Origin: Acidobacteriota bacterium
GTDB taxonomy: Bacteria > Acidobacteriota > Blastocatellia > Pyrinomonadales > Pyrinomonadaceae
Length of the DNA stretch: 64,000 nucleotides
NCBI GenBank assembly: GCA_016703965.1
Contig: JADJBB010000025.1
Location: forward strand, 62,001-126,000
Reading direction: 5' to 3'
Below the pieces are notes generated by a model. That model saw only the letters and a list, made by a program, of their open reading frames with translations, did not search any database and was not told where the DNA came from. Both the position numbers and the translations under genes were made by a program. Positions within the stretch are counted from its first letter, which is position 1. Each line of letters opens with the position of its first letter. Below are positions 43,402-52,077 of the stretch, one piece after another.

Positions 43402-43577
43402 TTGGTCAAAGGTTTCGCTTCCAGATAACGTTTGACCAATCTCCTAAATACCTCTACCAATCGAGACCTTTCGACCCCGCGAAACGTCAAAGTCCTTCGA
43501 CCAAGCAGCCGTTTTTCTTCCTGATAAAGCTGTAAACACGGCATTTCGGGAAAAAGTGTGAAACGATTCACACTTTT
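43402..43577. repeat. Dispersed repeat, copy B (about 176 bp)
   Basis: It is homologous to 19450-19624 in the same orientation. The 27-bp palindrome at 43551-43577 is identical to that of copy A, and the AAATACCTCTACCAATC block is conserved. Within the copy, TTGGTMGA-like units recur about three times on the minus strand, and the left end (TTGGTCAAAGG on plus) is the mirror of an internal unit. A minus-strand frame of 82 residues runs through this copy but not through copy A. Confidence 0.7.
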
Positions 43578-43631
43578 AGAACGAAAAGTTCGCCGACACT
43601 AAAAAAACACGATCTGCACTTTTCAAAACAC

Positions 43632-43660
43632 AAAAAAGCTGCCCTCGCGGACAGCTTTTT
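43632..43660. terminator. Bidirectional intrinsic terminator
   Basis: AAAAAGCTGCCC and GGACAGCTTTTT pair with one C-A mismatch on plus (G-U tolerant on minus), with A and T runs on both sides. It ends the DUF2911 gene on the minus strand. Confidence 0.85.
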
Positions 43661-43685
43661 GGGGTTCGTAATTTGAAGAAAGATC

Positions 43686-44639
43686 CTAGTTCTTCCCAGC
43701 CTTGATATCGGCGATGCGTTTCTCGAGAGCCGAGGTATCAGCCTTCTCAGCCTTGCCGACTTCGACCGCCTTTTCGGCAGCGACTAGGGCTTCCTGCATC
43801 TTTCCGGCGGCAACCAGAATATTTGCCCGGCGGCCTAGATTAGCGAAGTTCGACTTGGCCTTGATCTGCTCATCGGAAGCCTTCAAGGCAGCGTCATACC
43901 ATTTCCCAGCCTCATCCATCCGCTTGACGCTCTTTGCATAGTTCGCAGCGTTGAGTGCGGGAGTCGGGTCATCCGATTTGCCGGCAGCAACGTAGGCCGC
44001 GAGTCTTGCTAAGGTTGAACCCACGATATCCTTGACCTCGACCGTAAAGGGCACCTTGGCCTTTTCCCAGCGGAGAGTGACCACTGCCGAATTATCGGTA
44101 ACCGAATCTATGTTGAAGGCAAGAAGTTCCTGGCTGTCGGCAACCCACTGAGCTTTCGTCTTTACCCGAAGGGCGTCTTTTTTAGCGTCGTACGCGAAGC
44201 TGCCCCACTGGCCTTCGTCTTTGTTAAAGATGATCGTCCACTCGTCTTTGCCCGGGATCGTGTGAAGGCTGTATTTACCTGCCGGAAGCAGCTGGCCGTT
44301 GATCAAAACGTCGTCGACAGCAACAAAAAGGGTCGCCTCATTTGCACCCGTGCGCCATACGTGGCCCCAGGGTACGAGCGGAGCGTCCTTTGGACGTGTG
44401 TTTTGATTGTCGAGCGTTGCTTCGCCGGCAGCCGGCGTTGTCCATTCGCCATAAACGACGCGGCCTTTAACGGCCGGCCGGCTGTACGTGATGCTGATAT
44501 CGGTCGTCCCGATCGTCTGCATGACGCTCGCCTTCTGGCTCGGACGCGGAACGGGCGGACGCACCTGCGCTGCCGCGATCACGCCTGAGGCGACGATCAA
44601 GGTCAATACTGAAAGATACGAAAAAAGAACTCGCTTCAT
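43686..44639 (-). CDS. DUF2911 secreted protein with C-terminal helical repeats
   Basis: 317 residues. A signal peptide is cut near A-A-A-Q. The DUF2911 domain covers about 35-205: V-M-Q-T-I-G-T-T-D-I, Y-S-R-P-A-V-K-G-R, W-R-T-G-A-N-E-A-T and L-P-A-G-K-Y-S-L-H-T-I-P. The rest has two or three TPR-like helical repeats (Y-A-K-S-V-K-R-M-D-E-A-G-K-W). Common in Acidobacteriota and Bacteroidota with no known function. The strong hairpin at 43632 ends the transcript; a long leader of about 100 bases separates it from the EF-G-like gene. Confidence 0.9.
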   Translation of the reverse strand: MKRVLFSYLSVLTLIVASGVIAAAQVRPPVPRPSQKASVMQTIGTTDISITYSRPAVKGRVVYGEWTTPAAGEATLDNQNTRPKDAPLVPWGHVWRTGANEATLFVAVDDVLINGQLLPAGKYSLHTIPGKDEWTIIFNKDEGQWGSFAYDAKKDALRVKTKAQWVADSQELLAFNIDSVTDNSAVVTLRWEKAKVPFTVEVKDIVGSTLARLAAYVAAGKSDDPTPALNAANYAKSVKRMDEAGKWYDAALKASDEQIKAKSNFANLGRRANILVAAGKMQEALVAAEKAVEVGKAEKADTSALEKRIADIKAGKN

Positions 44640-44738
44640 AGTTAAAAACTCCTTAATATTTCAGGTCACAAACTATTGACGTTATCCAAAAGAATAACGT
44701 CAACCGTGCAAAATTTGAAAGTCGGTAACCGCCGCAAA

Positions 44739-46844
44739 TTACTCATCATCCTCATGAGCCCTGACACGTCCGGCCGCTACGGCTTCGTCGATCACTTTTT
44801 GCGACAGGTTGCCCGGAAGCGGATCGTAATGTGAGAACTGCATGTGATAGCTGCCCCGAGCCTGCGTGACGGAATTGAGCTTCGATTGATAATCGAGCAT
44901 TTCCGAGAGCGGGACTTTGGCTTTGATCACCTGCTGTTTGCCTCGCATTTCCATGCCTCCTACGCGGCCGCGGCGGGAATTGAGGTCACCCATGATGTCG
45001 CCTGAAACTTCCTGCGGCGTGAAAACCTCAACGTCCATGATCGGCTCGAGCAGTGTCGGTTTTGCTTTCTCGATCGCCGCCCGGAAGGCTTTCCTGCCGG
45101 CGGCACGGAATGAATGTTCGTCCGAATCGACCGCGTGGTAGCTGCCGTCGATCAATGTCACTTTGAAATCGACGAGCGGATAGCCCGCGATCGCACCGTT
45201 TGCGGCCGCTTCGATAATGCCTTTTTCGATCGCTGGGCGGAAATTCTGGGGCACCGAGCCGCCGAAGATCTTGTCGACCCATTCAAAACCAGATCCGCGT
45301 TCGAGCGGTTCAAAAATACACTTGCAATCACCGAACTGCCCGCGTCCGCCCGACTGTTTCTTATGCCGCCCCTGGACCTCGACCTGAGCCGTGATCGTTT
45401 CCTTATAAGGAACCTTCGGCGGATGCAGCGTGACTTCGACGTGATATCGATGCTCTAGTTTCTTTACAACGGTCTCAATGTGAAGCTGCCCTGAGCCTGA
45501 GAGAATGAACTCTTTCGTCTGCGGATCTCGGTCGAAATGCAACGAAGGATCCTCCTCGAGGATCTTGTGCAGAGCCGATGATATCTTGTCCTCATCAGCC
45601 CGTGATTTAGGCTCGATGGCAAAGGCGATCGCGGCTTCCGGATATTCGACCGGTGGATAAACGATCGGATTTGCCTTGTCAGCAAGAGTATCGCCCGTTT
45701 GCGTGTCCTTCAGTTTAACGACAGCAATGATGTCGCCGGTTGCGGCCGAATCGACCTTATCGAGAGTCTTACCTGAGATGACATGCAGAGCTCCAAGCCG
45801 TTCAGCGGTGTCGCGAGTTGTGTTTTGAACGGTCGCGTCGTGAGCAATCTTGCCGCTAACGACCTTCATTACATTGATGCGGCCAGCGAATGGATCGGCG
45901 ATCGTGCGGAAAACGTAGGCGGAAAATGGCTCGTCGTTATTGTATTTGCGGCTTATGCGGTCGCCGGACATCTCGTTGTCTTTGAAACCGTATTCCATCT
46001 CATGGGTTGCCGGATTGGGGGCGAATTCGACCAGGTGGTCGAGCAGTACCGAAAGCCCCGTGAGATTTGTCGCCGAGACTGCGTAAACCGGACAAAGTTT
46101 ACTGGCGGCGATGGCACGTGCCAGGTTTGGGATGATGTCTTCCTCGGGAAGCGTTCCGGTTTCAAAATATTTTTCCATCAGGCCGTCATCCGATTCCGCG
46201 ACGATCTCGATCAGGCGTTCGCGGGTCGAATCAAGCAATGCCTTTTCTTCGCTCGGTATTCCGATAGCCTTAGCTTTGCCCTCTGGGTCAAATTCGTATG
46301 CCTTTTGGTGAACGACATCGATCACGCCGCGAAAACTGCCTTCGCGGCCAATAGGCAGCGTAAAGGGAACGATCGACCGCGCAAAACTTGACGCCGCGGT
46401 CTCAAGCGCGTGGCCAAAATCGGCGTGTTCTTTGTCGATCTTATTTATGACCATGAATCGCGGCAGCATGAATTCGTTCGCGTACTGCCACGTTTTCTCC
46501 GTCTGCACCTCGATGCCGTGAACACCATCTACGATCACCAGAGCGCAGTCTGCAACGCGGAGAGCGGGGCGTGCATGTGAAACAAAGGCTGCGTAGCCCG
46601 GTGTATCGATCAGATTTATTTTTGTGTCTTTGTATTCGAGGTGGGCGAAGTTGTTGTTGAGGGAAACTTTACGTTCGATGGAATCCTCGTCGAAATCTGT
46701 GATGGTCGTTCCTTCATCGACCTTTCCCCATCGTGGGGATGATCCGGCAACGTAAAGCATGGAGCTGACGAGCTGGGTTTTACCTGCGTCGCCGTGTCCA
46801 ATGACAGCCAGATTCCTGATATTCTCAGTAGTAAATGCTTTCAT
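44739..46844 (-). CDS. Elongation factor G-like GTPase, second class
   Basis: 701 residues from the ATG at 46844, which has an AAGGAGAG ribosome site; the frame continues to 46916 without similarity. The P-loop reads G-H-G-D-A-G-K-T in place of A-H-I-D-H-G-K-T of housekeeping EF-G. Switch II is D-T-P-G-Y-A-A-F in place of D-T-P-G-H-V-D-F, so the canonical His that helps GTP hydrolysis is replaced by Tyr. N-K-I-D is present. Domains II-V follow in the normal order and length. These features define the EF-G-like II group, thought to act in recycling or translocation under special conditions; the true role is unknown. Confidence 0.92.
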   Translation of the reverse strand: MKAFTTENIRNLAVIGHGDAGKTQLVSSMLYVAGSSPRWGKVDEGTTITDFDEDSIERKVSLNNNFAHLEYKDTKINLIDTPGYAAFVSHARPALRVADCALVIVDGVHGIEVQTEKTWQYANEFMLPRFMVINKIDKEHADFGHALETAASSFARSIVPFTLPIGREGSFRGVIDVVHQKAYEFDPEGKAKAIGIPSEEKALLDSTRERLIEIVAESDDGLMEKYFETGTLPEEDIIPNLARAIAASKLCPVYAVSATNLTGLSVLLDHLVEFAPNPATHEMEYGFKDNEMSGDRISRKYNNDEPFSAYVFRTIADPFAGRINVMKVVSGKIAHDATVQNTTRDTAERLGALHVISGKTLDKVDSAATGDIIAVVKLKDTQTGDTLADKANPIVYPPVEYPEAAIAFAIEPKSRADEDKISSALHKILEEDPSLHFDRDPQTKEFILSGSGQLHIETVVKKLEHRYHVEVTLHPPKVPYKETITAQVEVQGRHKKQSGGRGQFGDCKCIFEPLERGSGFEWVDKIFGGSVPQNFRPAIEKGIIEAAANGAIAGYPLVDFKVTLIDGSYHAVDSDEHSFRAAGRKAFRAAIEKAKPTLLEPIMDVEVFTPQEVSGDIMGDLNSRRGRVGGMEMRGKQQVIKAKVPLSEMLDYQSKLNSVTQARGSYHMQFSHYDPLPGNLSQKVIDEAVAAGRVRAHEDDE

Positions 46845-47132
46845 GTTCGGCAATCTCTCCTTCTTTTCAAGTTTTCGAGTCCCGAGTTCCCAGTTTCGAG
46901 TTATTCTTGTCGCCAACGCGGAACCTGGAACATTTAACCCGAAACTTTTTAAGTTGTTGGTAATAATCGAATTTATACCACTATAAGTAAAAGGGCAAGA
47001 TGATGTTAGTATTGTAAAAATCTACTTTAAGGGGATAGTTCGGATCGAATCGATTGGTCAACTTAAAATGCGGTCCAATGCATCTTACGCTTAGCTCGGT
47101 TGGGTAAAACACTTTCGACGTGAGGGAACCTA

Positions 47133-48956
47133 ATGTTCAATAATTCAAGGCAATTGCGGATCGTTCTGTCTTTTGCCATGATCGCAATTATCCTTTATTC
47201 TCCTATCGCTGCGGTCGCTCAGGATCTGGTCGCGATCAGCAGTATTACTGGCGGATCAAGTGTTTTTGTGTTTAGGAATACGGCAAAAGCCGCGAAGCGC
47301 ACGATCGTCTCAGTAAAACCCACCCGGACAAAAGCCCAGCGAATAGAGACCGTAGTTAAGATCAAGAGGCAGTATGAAACGCTGGCTAAGGTCGCACCTA
47401 AACGTATAAAAGCTGACGCGGTCGATCCGGTCAAGAACCCGGTTTCCAAATCCCTTCCGCCTGCCCAAGGTGCGATGCGCTTCGCGGGCGTCGGTGAGTT
47501 CTACCTGGATAAAGGAGATGTTGAGCTTGCTACAGCCGCATTTCGCGATGCCCTTGAGCTGGACGAGAATAATGCGGCAGCACGATCGGGATACAGTGAA
47601 GCTCTTTCAACTAAAGGAAATGACCTGCTCGTAAAAGATCAGGCGAATGCCGCAAAGTCTCTATTCCTCGAAGCTCTTAAGTTTAATCCGAAGAATTCTG
47701 CCGCGTATTTCGGTTTAGCAGAATCGTATACGGAATTGAATGAGACGGCCCAGGCTATCGCGAGTTACGAAAAGGCCATCGAAAATGACAAGGATCTTAC
47801 CGAGATATACGTACCGCTGGGCATTCTGTATTACCAGAACGGCGAGATCGCAAAGGCTGATGATCTGTTAACGAAGACAATTGCCAAGTCTCCCGATCTT
47901 GCCGAAGCACAGTTCTTTCTTGGCCTGGTACGAACGGCTCAGTCTCGAGATGACGAAGCTCTCACCGCGTTCACCAGGGCCAAAACACTGGACCCGACAA
48001 ATGCGGAAGCCTTTTTCAATTCCGCGGAAACGCTCGTACGGCTAAAGCGTTTAGAAGCGGCGATACCGGACTATGAAAAGGCCACCGAGCTAAAGCCGGC
48101 ATATTTCGACGCCTGGTTTGGCCTCGGCGAGGTTTATTTCATGCTCGGCAATTATCCTAAGGCGATCGTCGCTTATCAGGCGGCAGCGAAGCTTAAGAAC
48201 AACGATTGGGAAGTTTTTGCCGGGCTCGGCGAGGGCTTTCGCCTGACCAATGAGTTCGAAAAAGCAGAGGCAAATTACCGGCTGGCAGGCCTCTTCCTTG
48301 CCCAAAAAACTGGTTATGACAAAGCGAAGGTTGCGGAATTCAACAGTAAGATCGGCCTCGTAATCGGCCAACAGTGCGACGTCAATCAGGCTAAAAGAAT
48401 AATATGCAACTGGCCCTCGGCGATCAAAGCTCTTCAGAAAGCCGTCGATGAGACGCAAAATCCGGTCGATTATGTGAACCTCGGTTGGGCATATTTCCGC
48501 GCCGGCCATGAAGAGGCTGAGAACAAGAACTTACCGGTTGCTACGCCGTTCCTCGAGAACGCGAAAGCGGCGCTCCAAAAAGCCGTTGATTCAGGACCGC
48601 CGGCAGAAGATTTTGCTTTGCAAAATCTTGCCTCCGTATATATCGACCTGGGCGATAACCGATCGGCTATTGACACCCTAAATAAGTTGATCCCAAAAAG
48701 GCCAGATCTTGATTTTGCGCGATACGCTCTGGGCGTTGCGTACTTCAAGAATAATGACTTTGTGAACGCTGAAAAATGGTTCAGAGCGGCGATCGATCAG
48801 GACCCCAAGAACGTCGTATATTACATGGCCCTGGGTAATGCTCTGATCAGCCGAAAAGACGGCAAAGGACTTAAAGCACTCATTGACCGAATCAGGCCGA
48901 TCGATGCAGCTGCCGCAGATGAACTCGACAAAAAGCGTATCGCATTCAGAATGTAG
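47133..48956 (+). CDS. Secreted TPR protein
   Basis: 607 residues. A signal peptide is cut after V-A-Q, followed by G-G-S-S-V-F-V-F-R, which also occurs in the related gene at 50188 (G-G-A-S-V-F-V-F-R). After a basic linker of about 80 residues come around 10-12 TPR units (for example N-A-A-A-R-S-G-Y-S-E-A-L). A GAGGG ribosome site is present. TPRs bind protein partners in the periplasm; no enzyme part is seen. murB follows 33 bases later, and a sister gene follows murB, so the three could share a wall-related transcript. Confidence 0.85.
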   Translation: MFNNSRQLRIVLSFAMIAIILYSPIAAVAQDLVAISSITGGSSVFVFRNTAKAAKRTIVSVKPTRTKAQRIETVVKIKRQYETLAKVAPKRIKADAVDPVKNPVSKSLPPAQGAMRFAGVGEFYLDKGDVELATAAFRDALELDENNAAARSGYSEALSTKGNDLLVKDQANAAKSLFLEALKFNPKNSAAYFGLAESYTELNETAQAIASYEKAIENDKDLTEIYVPLGILYYQNGEIAKADDLLTKTIAKSPDLAEAQFFLGLVRTAQSRDDEALTAFTRAKTLDPTNAEAFFNSAETLVRLKRLEAAIPDYEKATELKPAYFDAWFGLGEVYFMLGNYPKAIVAYQAAAKLKNNDWEVFAGLGEGFRLTNEFEKAEANYRLAGLFLAQKTGYDKAKVAEFNSKIGLVIGQQCDVNQAKRIICNWPSAIKALQKAVDETQNPVDYVNLGWAYFRAGHEEAENKNLPVATPFLENAKAALQKAVDSGPPAEDFALQNLASVYIDLGDNRSAIDTLNKLIPKRPDLDFARYALGVAYFKNNDFVNAEKWFRAAIDQDPKNVVYYMALGNALISRKDGKGLKALIDRIRPIDAAAADELDKKRIAFRM

Positions 48957-48989
48957 GCAGACACTATTAGCCGGGATCGAAAACCCCGC

Positions 48990-50114
48990 GTGAGCGGCCA
49001 GACGGAAGTTTATTCCACAATTCAATTGAAACCGACCCTTAACATACAGCAAAACGTAAATCTCGCCCCATTTACAACTCTCAAGATCGGCGGCAATGCC
49101 CGTTATTTCGTCCGGGCCGAAACGGAGCAGCAGGTTGTCGAAACCATTAAATTTGCCGGCGATAACGATCTGAAACTGTTCATTTTAGGCGGCGGCAGCA
49201 ATATACTGATCGCCGATACCGGCTTCGACGGCGTTGTTTTGAATGTCGCGATCCCGGGAATCCAAGAGACCGAAGCTAAGAGTTCAAATTTTGGATCTGA
49301 AAGTGCCAATGTTTTGGAATCCGAAACTGTGAGCATGCAACGTATCACAGTCGGTGCTGGCGAGGATTGGGATAACTTCGTGAAATACTGCGTAGACCGC
49401 AACCTGGCCGGTGTTGAGTGTCTTAGCGGAATTCCCGGATTTGTTGGTGGAACACCTGTCCAAAATGTTGGTGCCTATGGACAGGAGGTTGCCGAAACCA
49501 TTATCGAGGTTCGCTGCTTCGATCGCACAACCGGCGAGGTTATTTCGCTCAGCAATGCGGAATGCGGATTTTCTTATCGCACAAGCATTTTCAATTCGAC
49601 TTATCGCGAGCGATTCATCGTTCTCAGCGTAACTTTTGCCATGCATCAAAATGGCAGGCCAAAGCTCGTTTACAAAGATCTGATCGAATATTTCGCCGGG
49701 CAAAAGCCGACCCTCGCAGAAGTTCGTGATGCCGTTTTGAATATCCGGCGATCTAAATCCATGGTTATCGAACCGGATGATCCAAATTCGAAAAGCGCGG
49801 GTTCATTCTTCAAAAATCCGATCGTTTCCAGATCTAAACTGGAGGATCTTAAGGCTAACTATGACCGTATTCCGTCTTTTGAATATGGCGATATGTTCAA
49901 GGTTCCGGCGGCCTGGTTGATCGAGAATGCAGGTTTTAACAAGGGCTTTGTACTCGGCGAAGCAGGAATATCATCGAATCACAGCCTCGCATTGATAAAT
50001 CGCGGCAACGCAAGTTCGAACGAGATCGTCGTTCTAAAAGAGAGAATCCAAGGAGCGGTTGCTGCAAAGTTTGGCATCGAACTGCATCCTGAGCCGGTTT
50101 TTATTGGGTTTTGA
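48990..50114 (+). CDS. murB: UDP-N-acetylenolpyruvoylglucosamine reductase
   Basis: 374 residues; the start is probably the GTG at 48990, though no strong ribosome site is visible. The FAD-binding part carries N-V-N-L-A-P-F-T-T-L-K-I-G-G-N-A, G-G-G-S-N-I-L and G-A-G-E-D-W-D-N. A-G-S-F-F-K-N-P holds the catalytic Ser that reprotonates the substrate, and H-P-E-P-V near the end holds the Glu. A short extra loop (about residues 93-111, E-A-K-S-S-N-F-G) interrupts the usual fold. MurB reduces the enolpyruvyl group in peptidoglycan precursor synthesis in the cytoplasm. Its neighbours are two secreted TPR proteins. Confidence 0.95.
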   Translation: MSGQTEVYSTIQLKPTLNIQQNVNLAPFTTLKIGGNARYFVRAETEQQVVETIKFAGDNDLKLFILGGGSNILIADTGFDGVVLNVAIPGIQETEAKSSNFGSESANVLESETVSMQRITVGAGEDWDNFVKYCVDRNLAGVECLSGIPGFVGGTPVQNVGAYGQEVAETIIEVRCFDRTTGEVISLSNAECGFSYRTSIFNSTYRERFIVLSVTFAMHQNGRPKLVYKDLIEYFAGQKPTLAEVRDAVLNIRRSKSMVIEPDDPNSKSAGSFFKNPIVSRSKLEDLKANYDRIPSFEYGDMFKVPAAWLIENAGFNKGFVLGEAGISSNHSLALINRGNASSNEIVVLKERIQGAVAAKFGIELHPEPVFIGF

Positions 50115-50187
50115 GTTGAAAATAGTTATCGAAAGTGTGTTATACGTTGTTGTATAATGCTAAGGGCCCCTCAGTGCCCCTGCCTAT

Positions 50188-52012
50188 ATGCTAAACCTGA
50201 ATAAAGTGTTGAGATCGTTTCTTGTTTTCGCCGTCTTGGCTTCGATGCTGCCTCTGCCTCAGGCCGTTCGAGCTCAGGATCTCGTGCCAAGCGAGGAATT
50301 AGCCGGCGGGGCCAGCGTTTTCGTCTTTCGTGATTCACGAAAGAAGCCGCAATCCCGCGCGAGTGGCGGGCGTGTCAGCCTGGCGGCGGGTGGGCAGGTT
50401 CGAACACCGAAAAGTGCAGCCCAAACCTCGGCCCAGATCGCAAACGCTGCCAAAAAACGCAGAGCAGCTGCGATCGCTGCTCGCAAGCAGGCCGCGAAAG
50501 CTGAGGCGAACCGCAAACTTGCGCTTTCGAATACGCTCACAACAAAAGCGGAAGGATTTCTCGATAGCGATCAGACAGATCTAGCGATCAAGAATTACCG
50601 CGATGCTCTTGTTCAGAATTCTAAGAATACCAGGGCTACTGAAGGCCTTAGCAACGCACTGACCGCGAAGGGAATAGTCGTCGCGGGCGATTCCAACAAC
50701 GAAGCTTCGGCCGTGTATTTTGAAGAAGCGGTCAAACTTGACGCAAAAAATGACGTCGCCTACGCCAAACTCGGGGCGATCCACGATACCTACGGGCGGA
50801 AAGATAAAGCTCTCGCGAATTATGAAAAAGCCCTCGCGATAAATCCCGAGTATTCAACACTATTTGCTCCAATTGGAATAGCTTATCTTGACAGCGGTGA
50901 GATCGCGAAAGCCGAGTCATACCTCCAGAGATCGGATGCGGCCGGGGTCGACACTGCCGGATTCTCGCTACCTTCGTGGTGTGGTTCTTTTCAAACAAAA
51001 TAAAGACGCGGAAGCCATGACCGCTCTGAACAAGGCTCTCGAACTCGACGGCCGATTTGTTGAGGCCCAGTACCATCGCGGGCAGATCCTGGATCGTACG
51101 GGTAAATCAGCTGAGGCTTTAGCGTCCTACCGGAAAACTCTTGAATGGGAGCCTGCGTTCACGCCGGCACAGTTCGGGATCGGTGTTGCCTCGTACAATG
51201 CCGGTGACTACGCTGGTGCCGCCGCCGCATACGAACAGGTCGTTAAGACCGAAAAAGATAATTACCAGGCTCATGCGAACCTCGCGAGTGCATACCGACA
51301 GCTCGAACGTTTTACGGATGCCAATGCCGAATACGCTCTTGCTTCCACAGGCATAAAAACTGCCGACCTTTATAGCGAATGGGGCTATTGTCTCGGCAAG
51401 GTGGCAGAATGGGAAAAAGCACAGGCCCGGCTGCAGACGGCGAAAGAAATGAGCCCGACAGCTATTGACAATTCGAACGTAGGGTGGGCATATTACAATG
51501 CCGGCCAAGCTCAGGCTGCGGCAAAGGAATCTGAGAAAGCTAAGGCGAGCTATGCGTTGGCTAAAGCCGCACTCGAAACCGCAGTGCAGCTGGATCCGAA
51601 GCTCGATGCGGCTTTGCTCAATCTGGGATCGACGCACAACGGACTTGGTGAATTCCAACTTGCGGTAAACGTCCTGAAAAACGTGCTCGGAATACGCAAG
51701 GATTGGGCGATCGCAGCAAATCAGCTTGGAATGGGTTATCGCGGGCTTGGCGATCTTAAGAATGCGGTCGTGACCTTTAAACGGATCGTTGACCTCGACA
51801 AGAACAACGTAACCGGCCTCTTCAATCTCGGAGATGCCTACTACGCCAGTGGCAACGCTAAAGAAGCGAAAAAGATCAACGACCAGCTCAGGAAGATCAA
51901 CCCCTCAGCTGCGGCGAAACTCGATAATGTTCTTTCCGGCAAAGCAGTGATCGATGCTACGAAGCAGAAGATCGAGAACAAGATCCCGAGGATACCCAGA
52001 TTTCCTTTTTAG
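50188..52012 (+). CDS. Secreted TPR protein, frameshifted
   Basis: The first frame (50188-51003) gives a signal peptide cut after V-R-A-Q, G-G-A-S-V-F-V-F-R, a basic Ala/Lys coiled linker and TPRs. It then breaks in the middle of a TPR unit. The same protein goes on in the +2 frame to 52012. The switch lies near 50959-50960, where one extra G (C-C-G-G-A in place of C-C-G-A) would restore D-S-R-Y-L-R-G. The joined protein would be about 608 residues, matching the sister gene at 47133. A sequencing or assembly error is likelier than a true mutation since both halves keep good TPR sequence. Confidence 0.75.
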
Positions 52013-52077
52013 GATCGGGATCGCGACAGTCAGAATTGTGCAACCGAATTAGCGGCGGCTCCGTCCTGTCTATATAA

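Noticed and set aside
43323..43571. Minus-strand frame of 82 codons across repeat copy B
   Set aside because: It starts inside the palindrome and ends inside the 18-bp inverted repeat; copy A has stops in the same frame, so it is likely a by-product of the repeat.
50126..50158. TATAAT at 50153-50158 as promoter of the second TPR gene
   Set aside because: No -35 element at a usable distance; left open but not listed.
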